From Bacillus weihaiensis (lineage in GTDB: Bacteria > Bacillota > Bacilli > Bacillales > Bacillaceae), in NCBI RefSeq assembly GCF_001889165.1, contig NZ_CP016020.1:1462501-1526500 (forward strand): a DNA stretch of 64,000 bases. The letters are read 5' to 3'. Shown piece after piece: positions 55,688 to 64,000 of this stretch (positions are counted from its first letter, which is position 1; every line of letters begins with the position of its first letter). Both the position numbers and the translations under genes were made by a program. Under the pieces are notes generated by a model. The model did no database searches. It was not told where the DNA came from and saw only the letters and a list, made by a program, of their open reading frames with translations.

Positions 55688-56311
55688 ATGGTAAGGACGG
55701 TATATTTGAGACTTCGTCATCGCATTCAAGTAAATCCTAACGATAGCATTACAATTAACGATCTTGCACTCCTCGTTGGTGAAAAGGAGTTGACGACAGA
55801 ATTAAAAAAATTGGTTGTTCATAAAGTACAGCTAAATGATAAAAGTATGGTCGTCATTGATGTTATGCATGTATTAAAGCTTATCCATAGCTATAATCGG
55901 GACATCGATGTTCAAACGATTGGATCAAACCAAACTATTGTGGAAATATGTTATGAGAAAAAGAACGTTTCACCCCTTTTATTTTTAGCAGTATGGATAC
56001 TCCTTTTTATTGGAGCTGGACTTGCTATTATGAATTTTCACGAAGATGTTAGTATGCAGGCTGTCCATCAGAGGATATATAGGATTGTCACAGGTGAAGA
56101 GAATGAACAGCCCCTTATTTTGCAAATACCTTATTCTATTGGCTTAGGTTTGGGCATGGTATTATTCTTTAATCATTTGTTTAAGAAGAGAATTAACGAG
56201 GAACCCAGTCCGTTAGAAGTAGAAATCTTTAATTATCAATTAGATTTAGATCAATATGTTGCAATGAATGAAAACAAAGAGAAGTTAACAAGTTCAAATG
56301 ATGATCATTAA
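55688..56311 (+). CDS. spoVAA: Stage V sporulation protein AA (SpoVAA)
   Basis: A 207-residue protein. A soluble N-terminal domain (TVYLRLRHRIQVNPNDSI) is followed by two hydrophobic helices (LFLAVWILLFIGAGLAIM and a second near 160) and an acidic tail. It is part of the SpoVA channel complex that moves dipicolinic acid into and out of the spore core. The ATG fits AGGAAG; a TTG one codon upstream is possible. It overlaps spoVAB by 14 bases. Confidence 0.93.
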   Translation: MVRTVYLRLRHRIQVNPNDSITINDLALLVGEKELTTELKKLVVHKVQLNDKSMVVIDVMHVLKLIHSYNRDIDVQTIGSNQTIVEICYEKKNVSPLLFLAVWILLFIGAGLAIMNFHEDVSMQAVHQRIYRIVTGEENEQPLILQIPYSIGLGLGMVLFFNHLFKKRINEEPSPLEVEIFNYQLDLDQYVAMNENKEKLTSSNDDH

Positions 56312-56723
56312 TTTTTTTTTATTAAGTGTGATCGGACTGGCTGGAGGACTTGTAGTAGGTTCTGGATTTGTTGCATTTTTAGCAGTATTAGGGATCATCC
56401 CACGATTAACGCAATTAACGAAAACACATAAGTACATCCATATATATGAGCTTTCCATTATTCTTGGAACAGTTGTAGTAGGGTGGATGAGTTTAAGAAA
56501 TACACAACTTTTTCAATCTAGCCTTTGGTTAGTCCCGATTGGATTACTTAGTGGGGTTTTTATTGGAATGCTTGCAGCAGCTTTAACAGAAGTATTAAAT
56601 GTATTTCCGATATTGGCTAAAAGAATTGGGTTTGGAGAGAAAATAGTTGTTTTACTTATGGCAATTGTATTAGGGAAGATTTGTGGGTCCCTCTTCCATT
56701 GGATGTATTTTGTTAATCACTAG
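56298..56723 (+). CDS. spoVAB: Stage V sporulation protein AB (SpoVAB)
   Basis: A 141-residue protein with about four membrane helices (FFLLSVIGLAGGLVVGSGFVAFLAVLGIIPRL at the start) and the conserved ALTEVLNVFPILAKR segment. It is a membrane component of the SpoVA dipicolinate channel. Its start lies inside the end of spoVAA, so translation is coupled; two adjacent ATG codons are available. Confidence 0.93.
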   Translation: MMIINFFLLSVIGLAGGLVVGSGFVAFLAVLGIIPRLTQLTKTHKYIHIYELSIILGTVVVGWMSLRNTQLFQSSLWLVPIGLLSGVFIGMLAAALTEVLNVFPILAKRIGFGEKIVVLLMAIVLGKICGSLFHWMYFVNH

Positions 56724-56736
56724 GAGGTAGTTGGTT

Positions 56737-57192
56737 ATGTCAAAACCTAAATTAAAGGACGATTATCAAAATCAGATAAAAAATTATCAGCCTAAACCAC
56801 CCTATTTCTTAAACTGTCTTAAAGCCTTTGTTATAGGTGGCTTAATTTGTACTCTAGGTCAAGGAATCCAAAATTTTTATATTCAAGTATTTAACTTTTC
56901 AGAAAAAGATGCTGGAAATCCAACGGTAGCTACTCTTATCCTTCTGTCTGCAATTTTAACCGGTATGGGAGTATATGATAAGTTGGGTCAATTTGCCGGT
57001 GCAGGATCAGCAGTACCTGTGACAGGCTTTGCTAATTCTATGACAAGTGCCGCTATTGAACATAGAAGTGAGGGGATAGTACTAGGAGTTGCAACAAATA
57101 TGTTTAAGTTAGCAGGAAGTGTTATTGTGTTTGGTGTTGTTGCAGCATATGTAGTTGGGGTTATCCGCTATTTTTATGGTTTAGCATTTTAA
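56737..57192 (+). CDS. spoVAC: Stage V sporulation protein AC (SpoVAC)
   Basis: A 151-residue membrane protein of the SpoVAC/SpoVAE family. It has a charged N-terminus (KPPYFLNCLKAFVIGGLICTLGQ), LLSAILTGMGVYDKLGQFAGAGSAVPVTGF and a final helix. SpoVAC of B. subtilis behaves as a mechanosensitive channel. The ATG is spaced correctly from AGGAGG; an upstream in-frame TTG is too close to it. Confidence 0.95.
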   Translation: MSKPKLKDDYQNQIKNYQPKPPYFLNCLKAFVIGGLICTLGQGIQNFYIQVFNFSEKDAGNPTVATLILLSAILTGMGVYDKLGQFAGAGSAVPVTGFANSMTSAAIEHRSEGIVLGVATNMFKLAGSVIVFGVVAAYVVGVIRYFYGLAF

Positions 57193-57205
57193 GGAGGTTG
57201 TTATC

Positions 57206-58225
57206 TTGAAGTTAACTGGAAAGCAAACATGGCTATTTGAGAATCCTTTATTTGTCCATTCGAGCGGTACTGCTGTTGGTCCGAAAGAAGCAAATGGTCC
57301 ATTAGGTCAATATTTTGATGTGAAGCACGATGAATTACATTGTGGTGAAGATAATTGGGAATTAGCGGAAAGAAGACTAATGGAGCAAGCGATCGAGCAA
57401 TGCCTAAAAAAAGGACAGAAAACAGTGGAAGATGTGGATTTTTTCCTAGCAGGTGATCTTCTTAACCAAAATGTAACAGCCAATTATGTTGCAAGACATG
57501 TTCAATTGCCATTCTTATGCATGTTTGGAGCTTGTTCAACATCTATGGAAACAGTAGCTTTAGGTTCAGCTCTTGTAGACGGAGGTTTCGCTTCAACTGT
57601 CTTAGCGGCAACTAGTAGTCATAATGCAACTGCAGAACGTCAATTTCGTTATCCAACAGAATACGGTGGGCAAAAACCAGATACAGCGACATCAACGGTT
57701 ACAGGCTCTGGCGCTGTGTTAATTTCGAAGGATGTTAGCAAGATAAAAATCACCTCTGCGACAATCGGAAAGGTAGCCGATTTAGGAATTAAGAACCCTT
57801 TTGACATGGGGTCTGCTATGGCACCAGCAGCAGCGGATACAATAGCACAGCACTTAAAAGATTTAAACCGAACACCTGATGACTATGACATGTTTTTAAC
57901 GGGAGATTTATCGGGAATAGGAAGTCCAATTGTTAAAGAACTGCTGAAAGAAGAAGGATTTGATGTTCATGACAAGCATAATGATTGTGGATTAATGGTC
58001 TATAGACCTGATCAAAATGTTTTTGCTGGTGGAAGTGGATGTGCTTGTTCGGCTGTCGTTACATATGGCCATATCTTTGATGAGTTACAAAAGGGCAATC
58101 TTAATCGAGTGTTTGTTGTAGCAACAGGTGCACTATTAAGTCCAACCATGATTCAACAAAAAGAATCCATTCCAACAATTGCTCACGGAGTAGTATTCGA
58201 ACGGACGGAAGAAGGGGGAAATTAA
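57206..58225 (+). CDS. spoVAD: Stage V sporulation protein AD (SpoVAD)
   Basis: A 339-residue soluble protein with a thiolase/ketoacyl-synthase-like fold that binds dipicolinic acid at the inner spore membrane. Signature regions are [71 protein letters not shown] and [17 protein letters not shown]. The TTG start has AAGGAGG upstream. It is the best conserved gene of the operon. Confidence 0.96.
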   Translation: MKLTGKQTWLFENPLFVHSSGTAVGPKEANGPLGQYFDVKHDELHCGEDNWELAERRLMEQAIEQCLKKGQKTVEDVDFFLAGDLLNQNVTANYVARHVQLPFLCMFGACSTSMETVALGSALVDGGFASTVLAATSSHNATAERQFRYPTEYGGQKPDTATSTVTGSGAVLISKDVSKIKITSATIGKVADLGIKNPFDMGSAMAPAAADTIAQHLKDLNRTPDDYDMFLTGDLSGIGSPIVKELLKEEGFDVHDKHNDCGLMVYRPDQNVFAGGSGCACSAVVTYGHIFDELQKGNLNRVFVVATGALLSPTMIQQKESIPTIAHGVVFERTEEGGN

Positions 58226-58227
58226 AG

Positions 58228-58578
58228 GTGGAATATCTACTAGCATTTTTAGTTGGTGGTGCAATTTGTGTTATCGGGCAAATTTTACTAGATGTATTTA
58301 AGCTAACCCCTGCTCATGTAATGAGTAGCTTCGTTGTTAGTGGGGCTATTCTTGATGGATTTGGAATTTATGACAAATTAATTGAATTTGCAGGAGCTGG
58401 AGCCACTGTTCCGATTACGAGCTTTGGTCATTCCCTGCTGCATGGTGCATTAGAAAAAGCAGAAGAGCAGGGATTTATTGGAATAGGTATCGGGATTTTC
58501 GAATTAACATCTGCTGGTATATCAGCTGCGATACTCTTTGCATTTATTATGGCATTAATTTTTAAACCGAAAGGATAG
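58228..58578 (+). CDS. spoVAEB: Stage V sporulation protein AE, membrane part (SpoVAEB)
   Basis: A 116-residue membrane protein paralogous to SpoVAC ([51 protein letters not shown]). It starts with GTG two bases after the spoVAD stop. It is thought to be part of the dipicolinate channel with SpoVAC. Confidence 0.93.
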   Translation: MEYLLAFLVGGAICVIGQILLDVFKLTPAHVMSSFVVSGAILDGFGIYDKLIEFAGAGATVPITSFGHSLLHGALEKAEEQGFIGIGIGIFELTSAGISAAILFAFIMALIFKPKG

Positions 58579-58586
58579 GATTTGTA

Positions 58587-59165
58587 TTGGCAAATAAGAG
58601 AAGGGTCATTTTAGTTACCGATGGTGATGAGTATGCCGCACGAACAATTGAATATGTAGCATCGAAAATAGGTGGCAGAGCGATTTCTCAGTCACAAGGT
58701 AATCCAACTCTATTAAGTGGGCCTCAAATAGTGCAACTCATTCAAAAGGCTAAAAATGATCCAGTATTTGTCATGTTTGATGATTGTGGATTAGTTGGGG
58801 AAGGTGCTGGAGAAAGGGCTTTGAAATATGTTGCAGAGCACTCGGCAATTGAAGTATTAGGGATTATAGCAGTGGCTTCAAAAACACATCAAACAGAGTG
58901 GGCTAAAGTTGATGTTAGCATTGATCGCTTCGGAGAGTTAACAGAATATGGTGTAGATAAAAGTGGATTAAAGGACTTAGAGTTAGGCAGGATAAGCGGT
59001 GACACCGTTTATTGCATTGATCAGCTTAATGTACCAATTATAGTTGGAATTGGTGATATCGGAAAGATGGCTCGTAAGGATGATGTGAAAAATGGTTGTC
59101 CAGTTACATTAAAAGCAGTTGAATTAATTTTAGAAAGGAGTGGGTACAATGACGACAACAGATAA
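58587..59165 (+). CDS. spoVAEA: Stage V sporulation protein AE, soluble part (SpoVAEA)
   Basis: A 192-residue soluble protein ([36 protein letters not shown] ... [16 protein letters not shown] ... [20 protein letters not shown]) of the SpoVAEA family, a late forespore protein of unknown chemistry found only with spoVA operons. A TTG start follows GGATAGG. It overlaps spoVAF by 17 bases. Confidence 0.92.
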   Translation: MANKRRVILVTDGDEYAARTIEYVASKIGGRAISQSQGNPTLLSGPQIVQLIQKAKNDPVFVMFDDCGLVGEGAGERALKYVAEHSAIEVLGIIAVASKTHQTEWAKVDVSIDRFGELTEYGVDKSGLKDLELGRISGDTVYCIDQLNVPIIVGIGDIGKMARKDDVKNGCPVTLKAVELILERSGYNDDNR

Positions 59166-60621
59166 AACATCACAAATTACCGGAAATCTCTCAGAGCATG
59201 AAAAATACTTTACTGAGCATGTAGGGTTAAATACAAGCTTTGATCTTGGAATTCGTAAATTGTCTATTCTGAATTATCAAGTGAATATGTATTTTTTAAA
59301 TGGCTTATGTGATACAAACTATATTACAGAAATCTTGAAAAAATTGACAGATATTAGTGATAATGAAGTAGAGCATGTAAAATTCAAAGAGATATTAGAG
59401 AATCGTATTGTGAACCAATCTGTTTCTAAGATTAAAACGTTAGATGAATCTGTTGATCAATTATTATCAGGACTTATCATCTTTTTTATTGAGGGTGTAG
59501 ATTATGGACTAGTAGTTGATGTAAGAAGCTATCCTGGTAGGCAGCCTCAAGAGCCGGACACTGAAAAAATTGTTAGAGGTGCAAGAGACGGATTTGTTGA
59601 GAATATTATTGTTAATACAGGATTAATTCGTAGAAGAATTAGAGATGAAAGATTACGCTATGAAATGTTAAAAGTTGGAGAACGGTCAAAGACGGATGTA
59701 TGTGTGGCTTATATTAAGGATGTAGCAGATCCCGGCCTTATTAAATTAATAAAAAAAGAGTTAGATGAAATTGAAATCGATGGAATCACGATGGCTGACA
59801 AAACAATAGAGGAGTTTTTGGTTAAACAAGGCTACAATCCCTATCCTTTAGTTCGTTATACAGAGAGAGCGGATGTAGCGGCAAATCATCTTCTTGAGGG
59901 TCATGTGTTAATATTGGTCGATACTTCACCAAGTGTAATTATTACCCCTACAACGATGTTTCACCATGTGCAACATGCTGAAGAGTACCGTCAAGCTCCT
60001 GCTGTTGGTACATTTTTAAGATGGGTTCGTTTTTTAGGAATTGTGGCATCTATCTTTTTATTACCTTTGTGGTTTTTATTTGTACAGGAGCCGTCGCTTC
60101 TTCCTAAAGAAATATCTTTTATAGGACCGAATGAAGAAAAAAATATCCCGATAGTCGTGCAAATATTTTTAGCGGACTTTGGTATAGAATTTTTAAGGAT
60201 GGCTGCAATTCATACGCCTACCTCCTTATCAACAGCCATGGGTTTAATTGCGGCAGCATTGATTGGTCAGATCGCGATTGATGTAGGGTTATTTGTGCCA
60301 GAGGTTATTCTATACGTTGCGGTTGCGGCAATTGGAACATTTGCAACACCTAGTTATGAATTAAGTGTGGCGAATAAAATTGCTAGATTATTACTCTTGA
60401 TTTTAGTAGCACTCTTTCAACTGGAGGGCTTTGTTATTGGAAGTACAATATTCGTTCTCTTATTAGCGAATATTCGATCTTTAAATACGCCATATTTATG
60501 GCCGTTCCTTCCATTTAATGCTAAAGCTCTTTGGCAAATCATCGTTAGGACATCTGTGCCAGGTGCTAAACTTAGACCGAGTATTGTACATCCCCAAAAT
60601 ATAAAAAAACAACCCAAATAA
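59149..60621 (+). CDS. spoVAF: Stage V sporulation protein AF (SpoVAF), GerA family
   Basis: A 490-residue protein related to GerA-type A subunits. A large N-terminal soluble domain (e.g. [32 protein letters not shown]) is followed by several C-terminal membrane helices ([40 protein letters not shown]). SpoVAF cooperates with germinant receptors in spore germination. The ATG after AAAGGAG is taken; a GTG three codons upstream overlaps this site. Confidence 0.94.
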   Translation: MTTTDKTSQITGNLSEHEKYFTEHVGLNTSFDLGIRKLSILNYQVNMYFLNGLCDTNYITEILKKLTDISDNEVEHVKFKEILENRIVNQSVSKIKTLDESVDQLLSGLIIFFIEGVDYGLVVDVRSYPGRQPQEPDTEKIVRGARDGFVENIIVNTGLIRRRIRDERLRYEMLKVGERSKTDVCVAYIKDVADPGLIKLIKKELDEIEIDGITMADKTIEEFLVKQGYNPYPLVRYTERADVAANHLLEGHVLILVDTSPSVIITPTTMFHHVQHAEEYRQAPAVGTFLRWVRFLGIVASIFLLPLWFLFVQEPSLLPKEISFIGPNEEKNIPIVVQIFLADFGIEFLRMAAIHTPTSLSTAMGLIAAALIGQIAIDVGLFVPEVILYVAVAAIGTFATPSYELSVANKIARLLLLILVALFQLEGFVIGSTIFVLLLANIRSLNTPYLWPFLPFNAKALWQIIVRTSVPGAKLRPSIVHPQNIKKQPK

Positions 60622-60691
60622 GCGGTGTGTCATTGAAAGTACCTCTCTTTTATGATATGGTAATTTTAATTTCATGTAGATAAAAGATAAC

Positions 60692-60730
60692 AGACAGTTA
60701 CACTCAGCTGGTGTTAACTGTCTTTTTCTT
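60692..60730 (+). terminator. Terminator of the spoVA operon
   Basis: AGACAGTTA-CAC pairs with GTG-TTAACTGTCT (one bulged base), followed by TTTTCTTT. Confidence 0.8.
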
Positions 60731-60847
60731 TAGCATTAAAACATGGATTACTGTTCTATTAATTCTAGATAGTGATCTTATTAAATAAGCTAAAAAAATA
60801 GAGTATAAAAATCAGTTGAGCTTAGCAGTAGAAAGAGGGGAAGCAAG

Positions 60848-62170
60848 TTGTTCTTACATGGTACTAGTCAGATTAACGATAAAGGACATTTAGAAATCGG
60901 AGGAGTCGATACGGTCAAACTTGCCGAAAAATATGGCACTCCTTTATATATTTATGATGTTGCGCTTATTAGAGATCGTGCACGTAGCTTTAAAGAAACA
61001 TTTGAAAAAATGGGGGTTCAAGCTCAAGTTGCTTATGCAAGTAAGGCTTTTTCTTCTGTAGCGATGTTTCAGTTGATAGATGAAGAGGGCTTGTCTCTTG
61101 ATGTTGTATCAGGTGGAGAATTATACACAGCTATTACTTCAGGTTTTCCAGCTTCTCGCATTCACTTACATGGGAACAATAAAAGTCAGGCAGAATTAAA
61201 AATGGCTCTTGATGCGGAAGTAGGCTGTATTGTTGTCGATAACTTCTATGAGCTACAGCTGTTAGAAGAGCTTTCTGTAAACTATACTAGAAAAGTACCT
61301 GTTTTACTTCGTGTGACGCCTGGTGTTGAAGCCCATACACATGACTACATCACAACAGGGCAGGAAGATTCAAAATTCGGTTTTGGACTTTTAAATGGAC
61401 AAATTGAAGCAGCGATAGAAAGTGTTCTTCACTCTGAGGGCTTAAACCTTCTAGGTATTCATTGTCATATAGGTTCACAAATCTTTGATACCACTGGGTT
61501 TGTATTAGCAGCCGAAAGGGTATTTGAGAAAATTAAAGAGTGGCAAACCAACTATTCTTATGTTCCAGAAGTTGTAAACCTTGGTGGAGGATTTGGTATA
61601 CGATACACAGAGGAAGACCAACCACTACCTGCTACTTATTATGTAGAGCAAATCGTTGAGGCAGTAAAAAAACAAGTTGACGTTTTAGGAATTAACATGC
61701 CGGAGATTTGGATTGAACCTGGACGTTCACTCGTAGGGGATGCAGGCACAACACTGTATACTGTAGGATCGCAAAAGACTGTACCGAATATTAGAGAATA
61801 TGTGGCTATTGACGGTGGTATGAGCGATAATATTAGACCTGCTTTGTACCAAGCGAAATACGAAGCAGTTCTCGCTAATAGAGTAACAGAGAAGCATGAT
61901 ACAAATGTTTCAATTGCAGGGAAGTGCTGTGAAAGTGGAGATATGTTAATTTGGGATCTCCCATTACCTAAAGTAAAACCAAATGATCTTCTAGCCGTTT
62001 TTTGTACAGGAGCCTATGGCTATTCGATGGCTAATAATTATAATAGAATTCCAAGACCGGCCGTTGTTTTTGTGGAGAATGGTGAAGATCACCTTGTTAT
62101 AAAAAGAGAGAGTTTTGAAGATCTTATTGTAAATGATCTTCCGTTAAAATCAAAGGTACCACAAAAATGA
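60848..62170 (+). CDS. lysA: Diaminopimelate decarboxylase (LysA)
   Basis: A 440-residue PLP enzyme of the fold III type, converting meso-diaminopimelate to lysine. PLP lysine Lys66 in VAYASKAFSS, then HGNNKSQAEL, HCHIGSQIFD, the phosphate-binding GGGFGIRYTEED, EPGRSLVGDAG and the intersubunit CCESGDMLIWD with YGYSMANNYNRIPRP. A TTG start gives MFLHGTS as in B. subtilis LysA, with AGAGGGGAAG upstream. It follows the spoVA operon, as expected in this lineage. Confidence 0.97.
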   Translation: MFLHGTSQINDKGHLEIGGVDTVKLAEKYGTPLYIYDVALIRDRARSFKETFEKMGVQAQVAYASKAFSSVAMFQLIDEEGLSLDVVSGGELYTAITSGFPASRIHLHGNNKSQAELKMALDAEVGCIVVDNFYELQLLEELSVNYTRKVPVLLRVTPGVEAHTHDYITTGQEDSKFGFGLLNGQIEAAIESVLHSEGLNLLGIHCHIGSQIFDTTGFVLAAERVFEKIKEWQTNYSYVPEVVNLGGGFGIRYTEEDQPLPATYYVEQIVEAVKKQVDVLGINMPEIWIEPGRSLVGDAGTTLYTVGSQKTVPNIREYVAIDGGMSDNIRPALYQAKYEAVLANRVTEKHDTNVSIAGKCCESGDMLIWDLPLPKVKPNDLLAVFCTGAYGYSMANNYNRIPRPAVVFVENGEDHLVIKRESFEDLIVNDLPLKSKVPQK

Positions 62171-62195
62171 GTAGCTTCTAAGCTACTCTTTTTTA
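62169..62195 (+). terminator. Terminator after lysA
   Basis: GAGTAGCTT pairs with AAGCTACTC around CT and runs into TTTTTT; it begins at the stop codon. Confidence 0.92.
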
Positions 62196-62206
62196 TACTA
62201 TCTAGG

Positions 62207-62245
62207 GTAGCACCCCCTCCTACATGTAACAGGAGGGGGTGCTAC
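62207..62245. repeat. Perfect 15-bp GC-rich inverted repeat between lysA and ypuA
   Basis: GTAGCACCCCCTCCT and AGGAGGGGGTGCTAC are exact reverse complements separated by ACATGTAAC. Neither strand has a T-tract next to it, so it is not a classical intrinsic terminator. It lies 12 bp downstream of the lysA terminator and ends 7 bp from the ypuA stop codon. Confidence 0.85.
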
Positions 62246-62251
62246 GTACAA

Positions 62252-63136
62252 TTAAGCTGTTTCTTCGTTGTTAGTGAAAATAGAAAGGATAGCATCCCAT
62301 AAAGCGATGAAAAATTCTTTTAGTTGTTGAAGGAATGTTTGTCCTTCTTCTGAATTAAGAAAGTTTGAAATTTTATCCTTTGCTTGATCAAGTTGTTGAC
62401 CTACTTGATTCCAATCAATATTAAGTTCTTTCATTTTATTAAAAAGGTCTATTAATCGATTCATATCTTCTTCTGAGAGGGTAATACCTAAATCATTTGC
62501 TGCATTTTCAATCAAAGCTCTCATATCAGCTTCTGTCTCAGGAACTCCATTTTTTGCAATTTCATCCTTGATTTTTGCCATTAATGCAGATGCGTTTTCA
62601 GCACCTACCTCATCACCTAATTCTGCCGTTGTAACAAGTTCTTCATTTGCTACTTGTTTAATATCTTCAGGAATGGCTTCATCTGATGAGATTTCATAGG
62701 CCTTAATAAGCCCGGTTAAAGCAGCAGTACCTGATACCTCAAATGGTGCTGTTACGTAAATAGTAGCATCTTTAATTCCAGCAGTCATTAAGGCATTCAA
62801 ATACATTTCATCAGTTACCCAGTTGATGTTTTTTGTCGATACCTCAAGTCCAGACCCAGCTGATTCAGTGGTTATACTTGTAGAAGAGATAGCTTTCGTC
62901 CCAATGGTAGCTTTTGGAATGTAATCTCCTAAGTATTGATGTTCTTCTTCGTTAGAAACGGTAATGATTTGATTTTCATCTGTCGCCTTCATTTCAGATA
63001 GAATAGTTTGTTTTTGCTGTTCGGTTAGGTTTTCACCTAACGTGATAATTTTTTCGCCAACTACTGCATCTGCAAAACTTATTGTTGGAATGGATAAGGA
63101 AAATATAATCAGTAAGCTTAACGCATATTTCTTCAA
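62252..63136 (-). CDS. ypuA: Secreted DUF1002 protein (YpuA)
   Basis: A 294-residue exported protein. A signal peptide (KKYALSLLIIFSLSIPTISFA) precedes a domain of the DUF1002 family, with GEKIITLGENLTEQQKQTIL, SSTSITTESAGSGLEVSTKNINWVT, and TVTAPFEVSGTAALTGLIKAYE-like text. The C-terminal third is helical and acidic. The B. subtilis homologue YpuA responds to cell-envelope stress; the mechanism is unknown. The start is TTG behind ACGGAGG. It is convergent with lysA. Confidence 0.9.
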   Translation of the reverse strand: MKKYALSLLIIFSLSIPTISFADAVVGEKIITLGENLTEQQKQTILSEMKATDENQIITVSNEEEHQYLGDYIPKATIGTKAISSTSITTESAGSGLEVSTKNINWVTDEMYLNALMTAGIKDATIYVTAPFEVSGTAALTGLIKAYEISSDEAIPEDIKQVANEELVTTAELGDEVGAENASALMAKIKDEIAKNGVPETEADMRALIENAANDLGITLSEEDMNRLIDLFNKMKELNIDWNQVGQQLDQAKDKISNFLNSEEGQTFLQQLKEFFIALWDAILSIFTNNEETA

Positions 63137-63351
63137 AGTCTATACCTCCGTTTTATTTCGCAAAATGTGACCCATCTTTATTATAGAGCTTTTTTTATCT
63201 TGTCAATACCAAATTTGTGTAAAGAAAAAGAAACAAAAAGAAATTTCTCATTATTTATCTGTTAGATTTGGTTTTCCTCTGCTTCTTATAGTAGAATAGA
63301 AAGGTATTCATGTCTATTAGACGTAATAAACATACTGGAGGTTTCATACAT

Positions 63352-63786
63352 ATGAAAAAAGCGCAAATTACTATGGAAAATGGAGATACAATTGGAATTG
63401 AATTATACCCAAATGAGGCACCTGGAACAGTTGCTAACTTTGAAAAGCTAGCAAATGAAGGATATTACAATGGATTAACCTTCCACCGTGTTATTCCTGG
63501 TTTCGTAGCTCAAGGCGGTTGTCCGAATGGAACTGGAACAGGTGGTCCTGGGTATACAATTAAATGTGAAACGGAAGGAAATCCACATAAACACGAAGCT
63601 GGATCACTTTCAATGGCACATGCTGGAAAAGATACTGGCGGAAGCCAATTCTTCATTGTTCATGAGCCACAACCACATTTAAACGGTGTTCATACTGTAT
63701 TCGGTAAAGTGACTGAAAACTTAGATGCTGTTTATAAAATTAAGCCTAACGATGTAATGAAGGAAGTAAAAGTTACAGAAGAATAA
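63352..63786 (+). CDS. ppiB: Peptidyl-prolyl cis-trans isomerase B (PpiB), cyclophilin
   Basis: A 144-residue cytoplasmic cyclophilin that speeds proline isomerisation during folding. Active-site segments are [13 protein letters not shown] (Arg, Phe, Gln), [28 protein letters not shown] and [12 protein letters not shown]. The ATG with ACTGGAGG upstream is taken; an upstream in-frame ATG would add 14 residues not seen in the family. Confidence 0.96.
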   Translation: MKKAQITMENGDTIGIELYPNEAPGTVANFEKLANEGYYNGLTFHRVIPGFVAQGGCPNGTGTGGPGYTIKCETEGNPHKHEAGSLSMAHAGKDTGGSQFFIVHEPQPHLNGVHTVFGKVTENLDAVYKIKPNDVMKEVKVTEE

Positions 63787-63794
63787 GTATAACG

Positions 63795-63832
63795 AAGCTG
63801 TGTCATGTGTGAATGATGCAGCTTTTTATATT
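63795..63832 (+). terminator. Terminator after ppiB
   Basis: AAGCTGTGTCAT pairs with ATGATGCAGCTT (two G-U) around a 6-nt loop and leads into T-rich sequence. Confidence 0.8.
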
Positions 63833-63961
63833 TTTTTTGCGTTATCTAAAAGCTCTATTTGGTTAATTAATATAATTTTTTTATAAATAACAGCTTAAAC
63901 GTTGCAACCAACTCACTATACAGATAAAATAAATTTATAACTTCATATTTCGATTTACATT

Positions 63962-64000
63962 CTTCGGGGCAGGGTGAAATTCCCTACCGGCGGTGATGAA
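63962..64000 (+). ncRNA. FMN riboswitch (RFN element), cut by window edge
   Basis: The last 39 bases contain the conserved 5' part of the RFN aptamer: CTTCGGGGCAGGGTGAAATT then CCCTACCGGCGGTGATGAA. FMN binding to this element shuts off riboflavin synthesis and transport genes. Its place after ppiB predicts the rib operon just beyond the window. Confidence 0.95.

Noticed and set aside
1-64000. CRISPR array, tRNA or rRNA genes
   Set aside because: No regularly spaced direct repeats and no tRNA- or rRNA-like conserved stretches were found when reading both strands by eye.

Overview
The window is a 64 kb piece of chromosome from a low-GC, endospore-forming Bacillaceae bacterium. The case rests on gene order as well as single genes. 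From left to right it follows the Bacillus subtilis series yqjD-yqjE / yqjH-gndA-zwf-rnz-namA-proI-yqjP-yqjQ / polY2-yqjX / yqkB-yqkC-yqkD-yqkE-yqkF-mciZ-nudF-yqxK / spoIIM-fur-yqzK-xerD-deoB-pupG / dacF-spoIIA operon-spoVA operon-lysA-ypuA-ppiB, and it ends inside the FMN riboswitch that normally precedes the rib operon. The proteins are clearly diverged from B. subtilis, so this is another genus or a distant Bacillus species. Gene order and identities were recognised from memory of these families; no search was run.

Layout. 1-2.4 kb: 3' part of a carboxyltransferase gene (yqjD) and a PepT-like peptidase (yqjE). 2.9-18.2 kb: an accessory block that breaks the yqjE-yqjH neighbourhood. It holds a CAP-domain lipoprotein and a BsuPI-domain lipoprotein (convergent), a complete urea module (urtABCDE ABC importer followed at once by ureABCEFGD), an orphan CheW protein, a frameshifted IS200/IS605 transposase, a small lipoprotein, a secreted matrixin-like metalloprotease with a secreted partner, and a truncated IS1595-type transposase. 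18.6-31.7 kb: core metabolism and repair genes (Pol IV, both oxidative pentose phosphate dehydrogenases, RNase Z, MFS exporter, old yellow enzyme, P5C reductase, MBL-fold protein, SDR). 31.8-45.2 kb: acetyltransferases, an RNA methyltransferase, an SOS-controlled group (PolY2, SGNH hydrolase, YolD-like), a CDGSH protein, and the yqk genes, including an extended MciZ. 45.3-64 kb: sporulation and housekeeping genes in mostly co-directional operons.

How it works together. The urea block encodes uptake, hydrolysis and nickel-centre assembly as one unit, with candidate nitrogen (GlnR/TnrA-type) and carbon (cre-type) operators upstream and a hairpin after the binding-protein gene. The sporulation genes carry readable promoter signatures for sigma-F (dacF), sigma-H (spoIIA), sigma-G (spoVA) and possibly sigma-E (mciZ). 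Two LexA-type boxes precede the PolY2 gene.

Between genes there are two families of palindromic repeats: a ~130-bp one with three same-orientation copies, and a second one with terminal inverted repeats and a GC-rich core remnant. There are also many intrinsic terminators and two very short genes (31 and 40 codons) with strong ribosome binding sites. No rRNA, tRNA or CRISPR array was seen.
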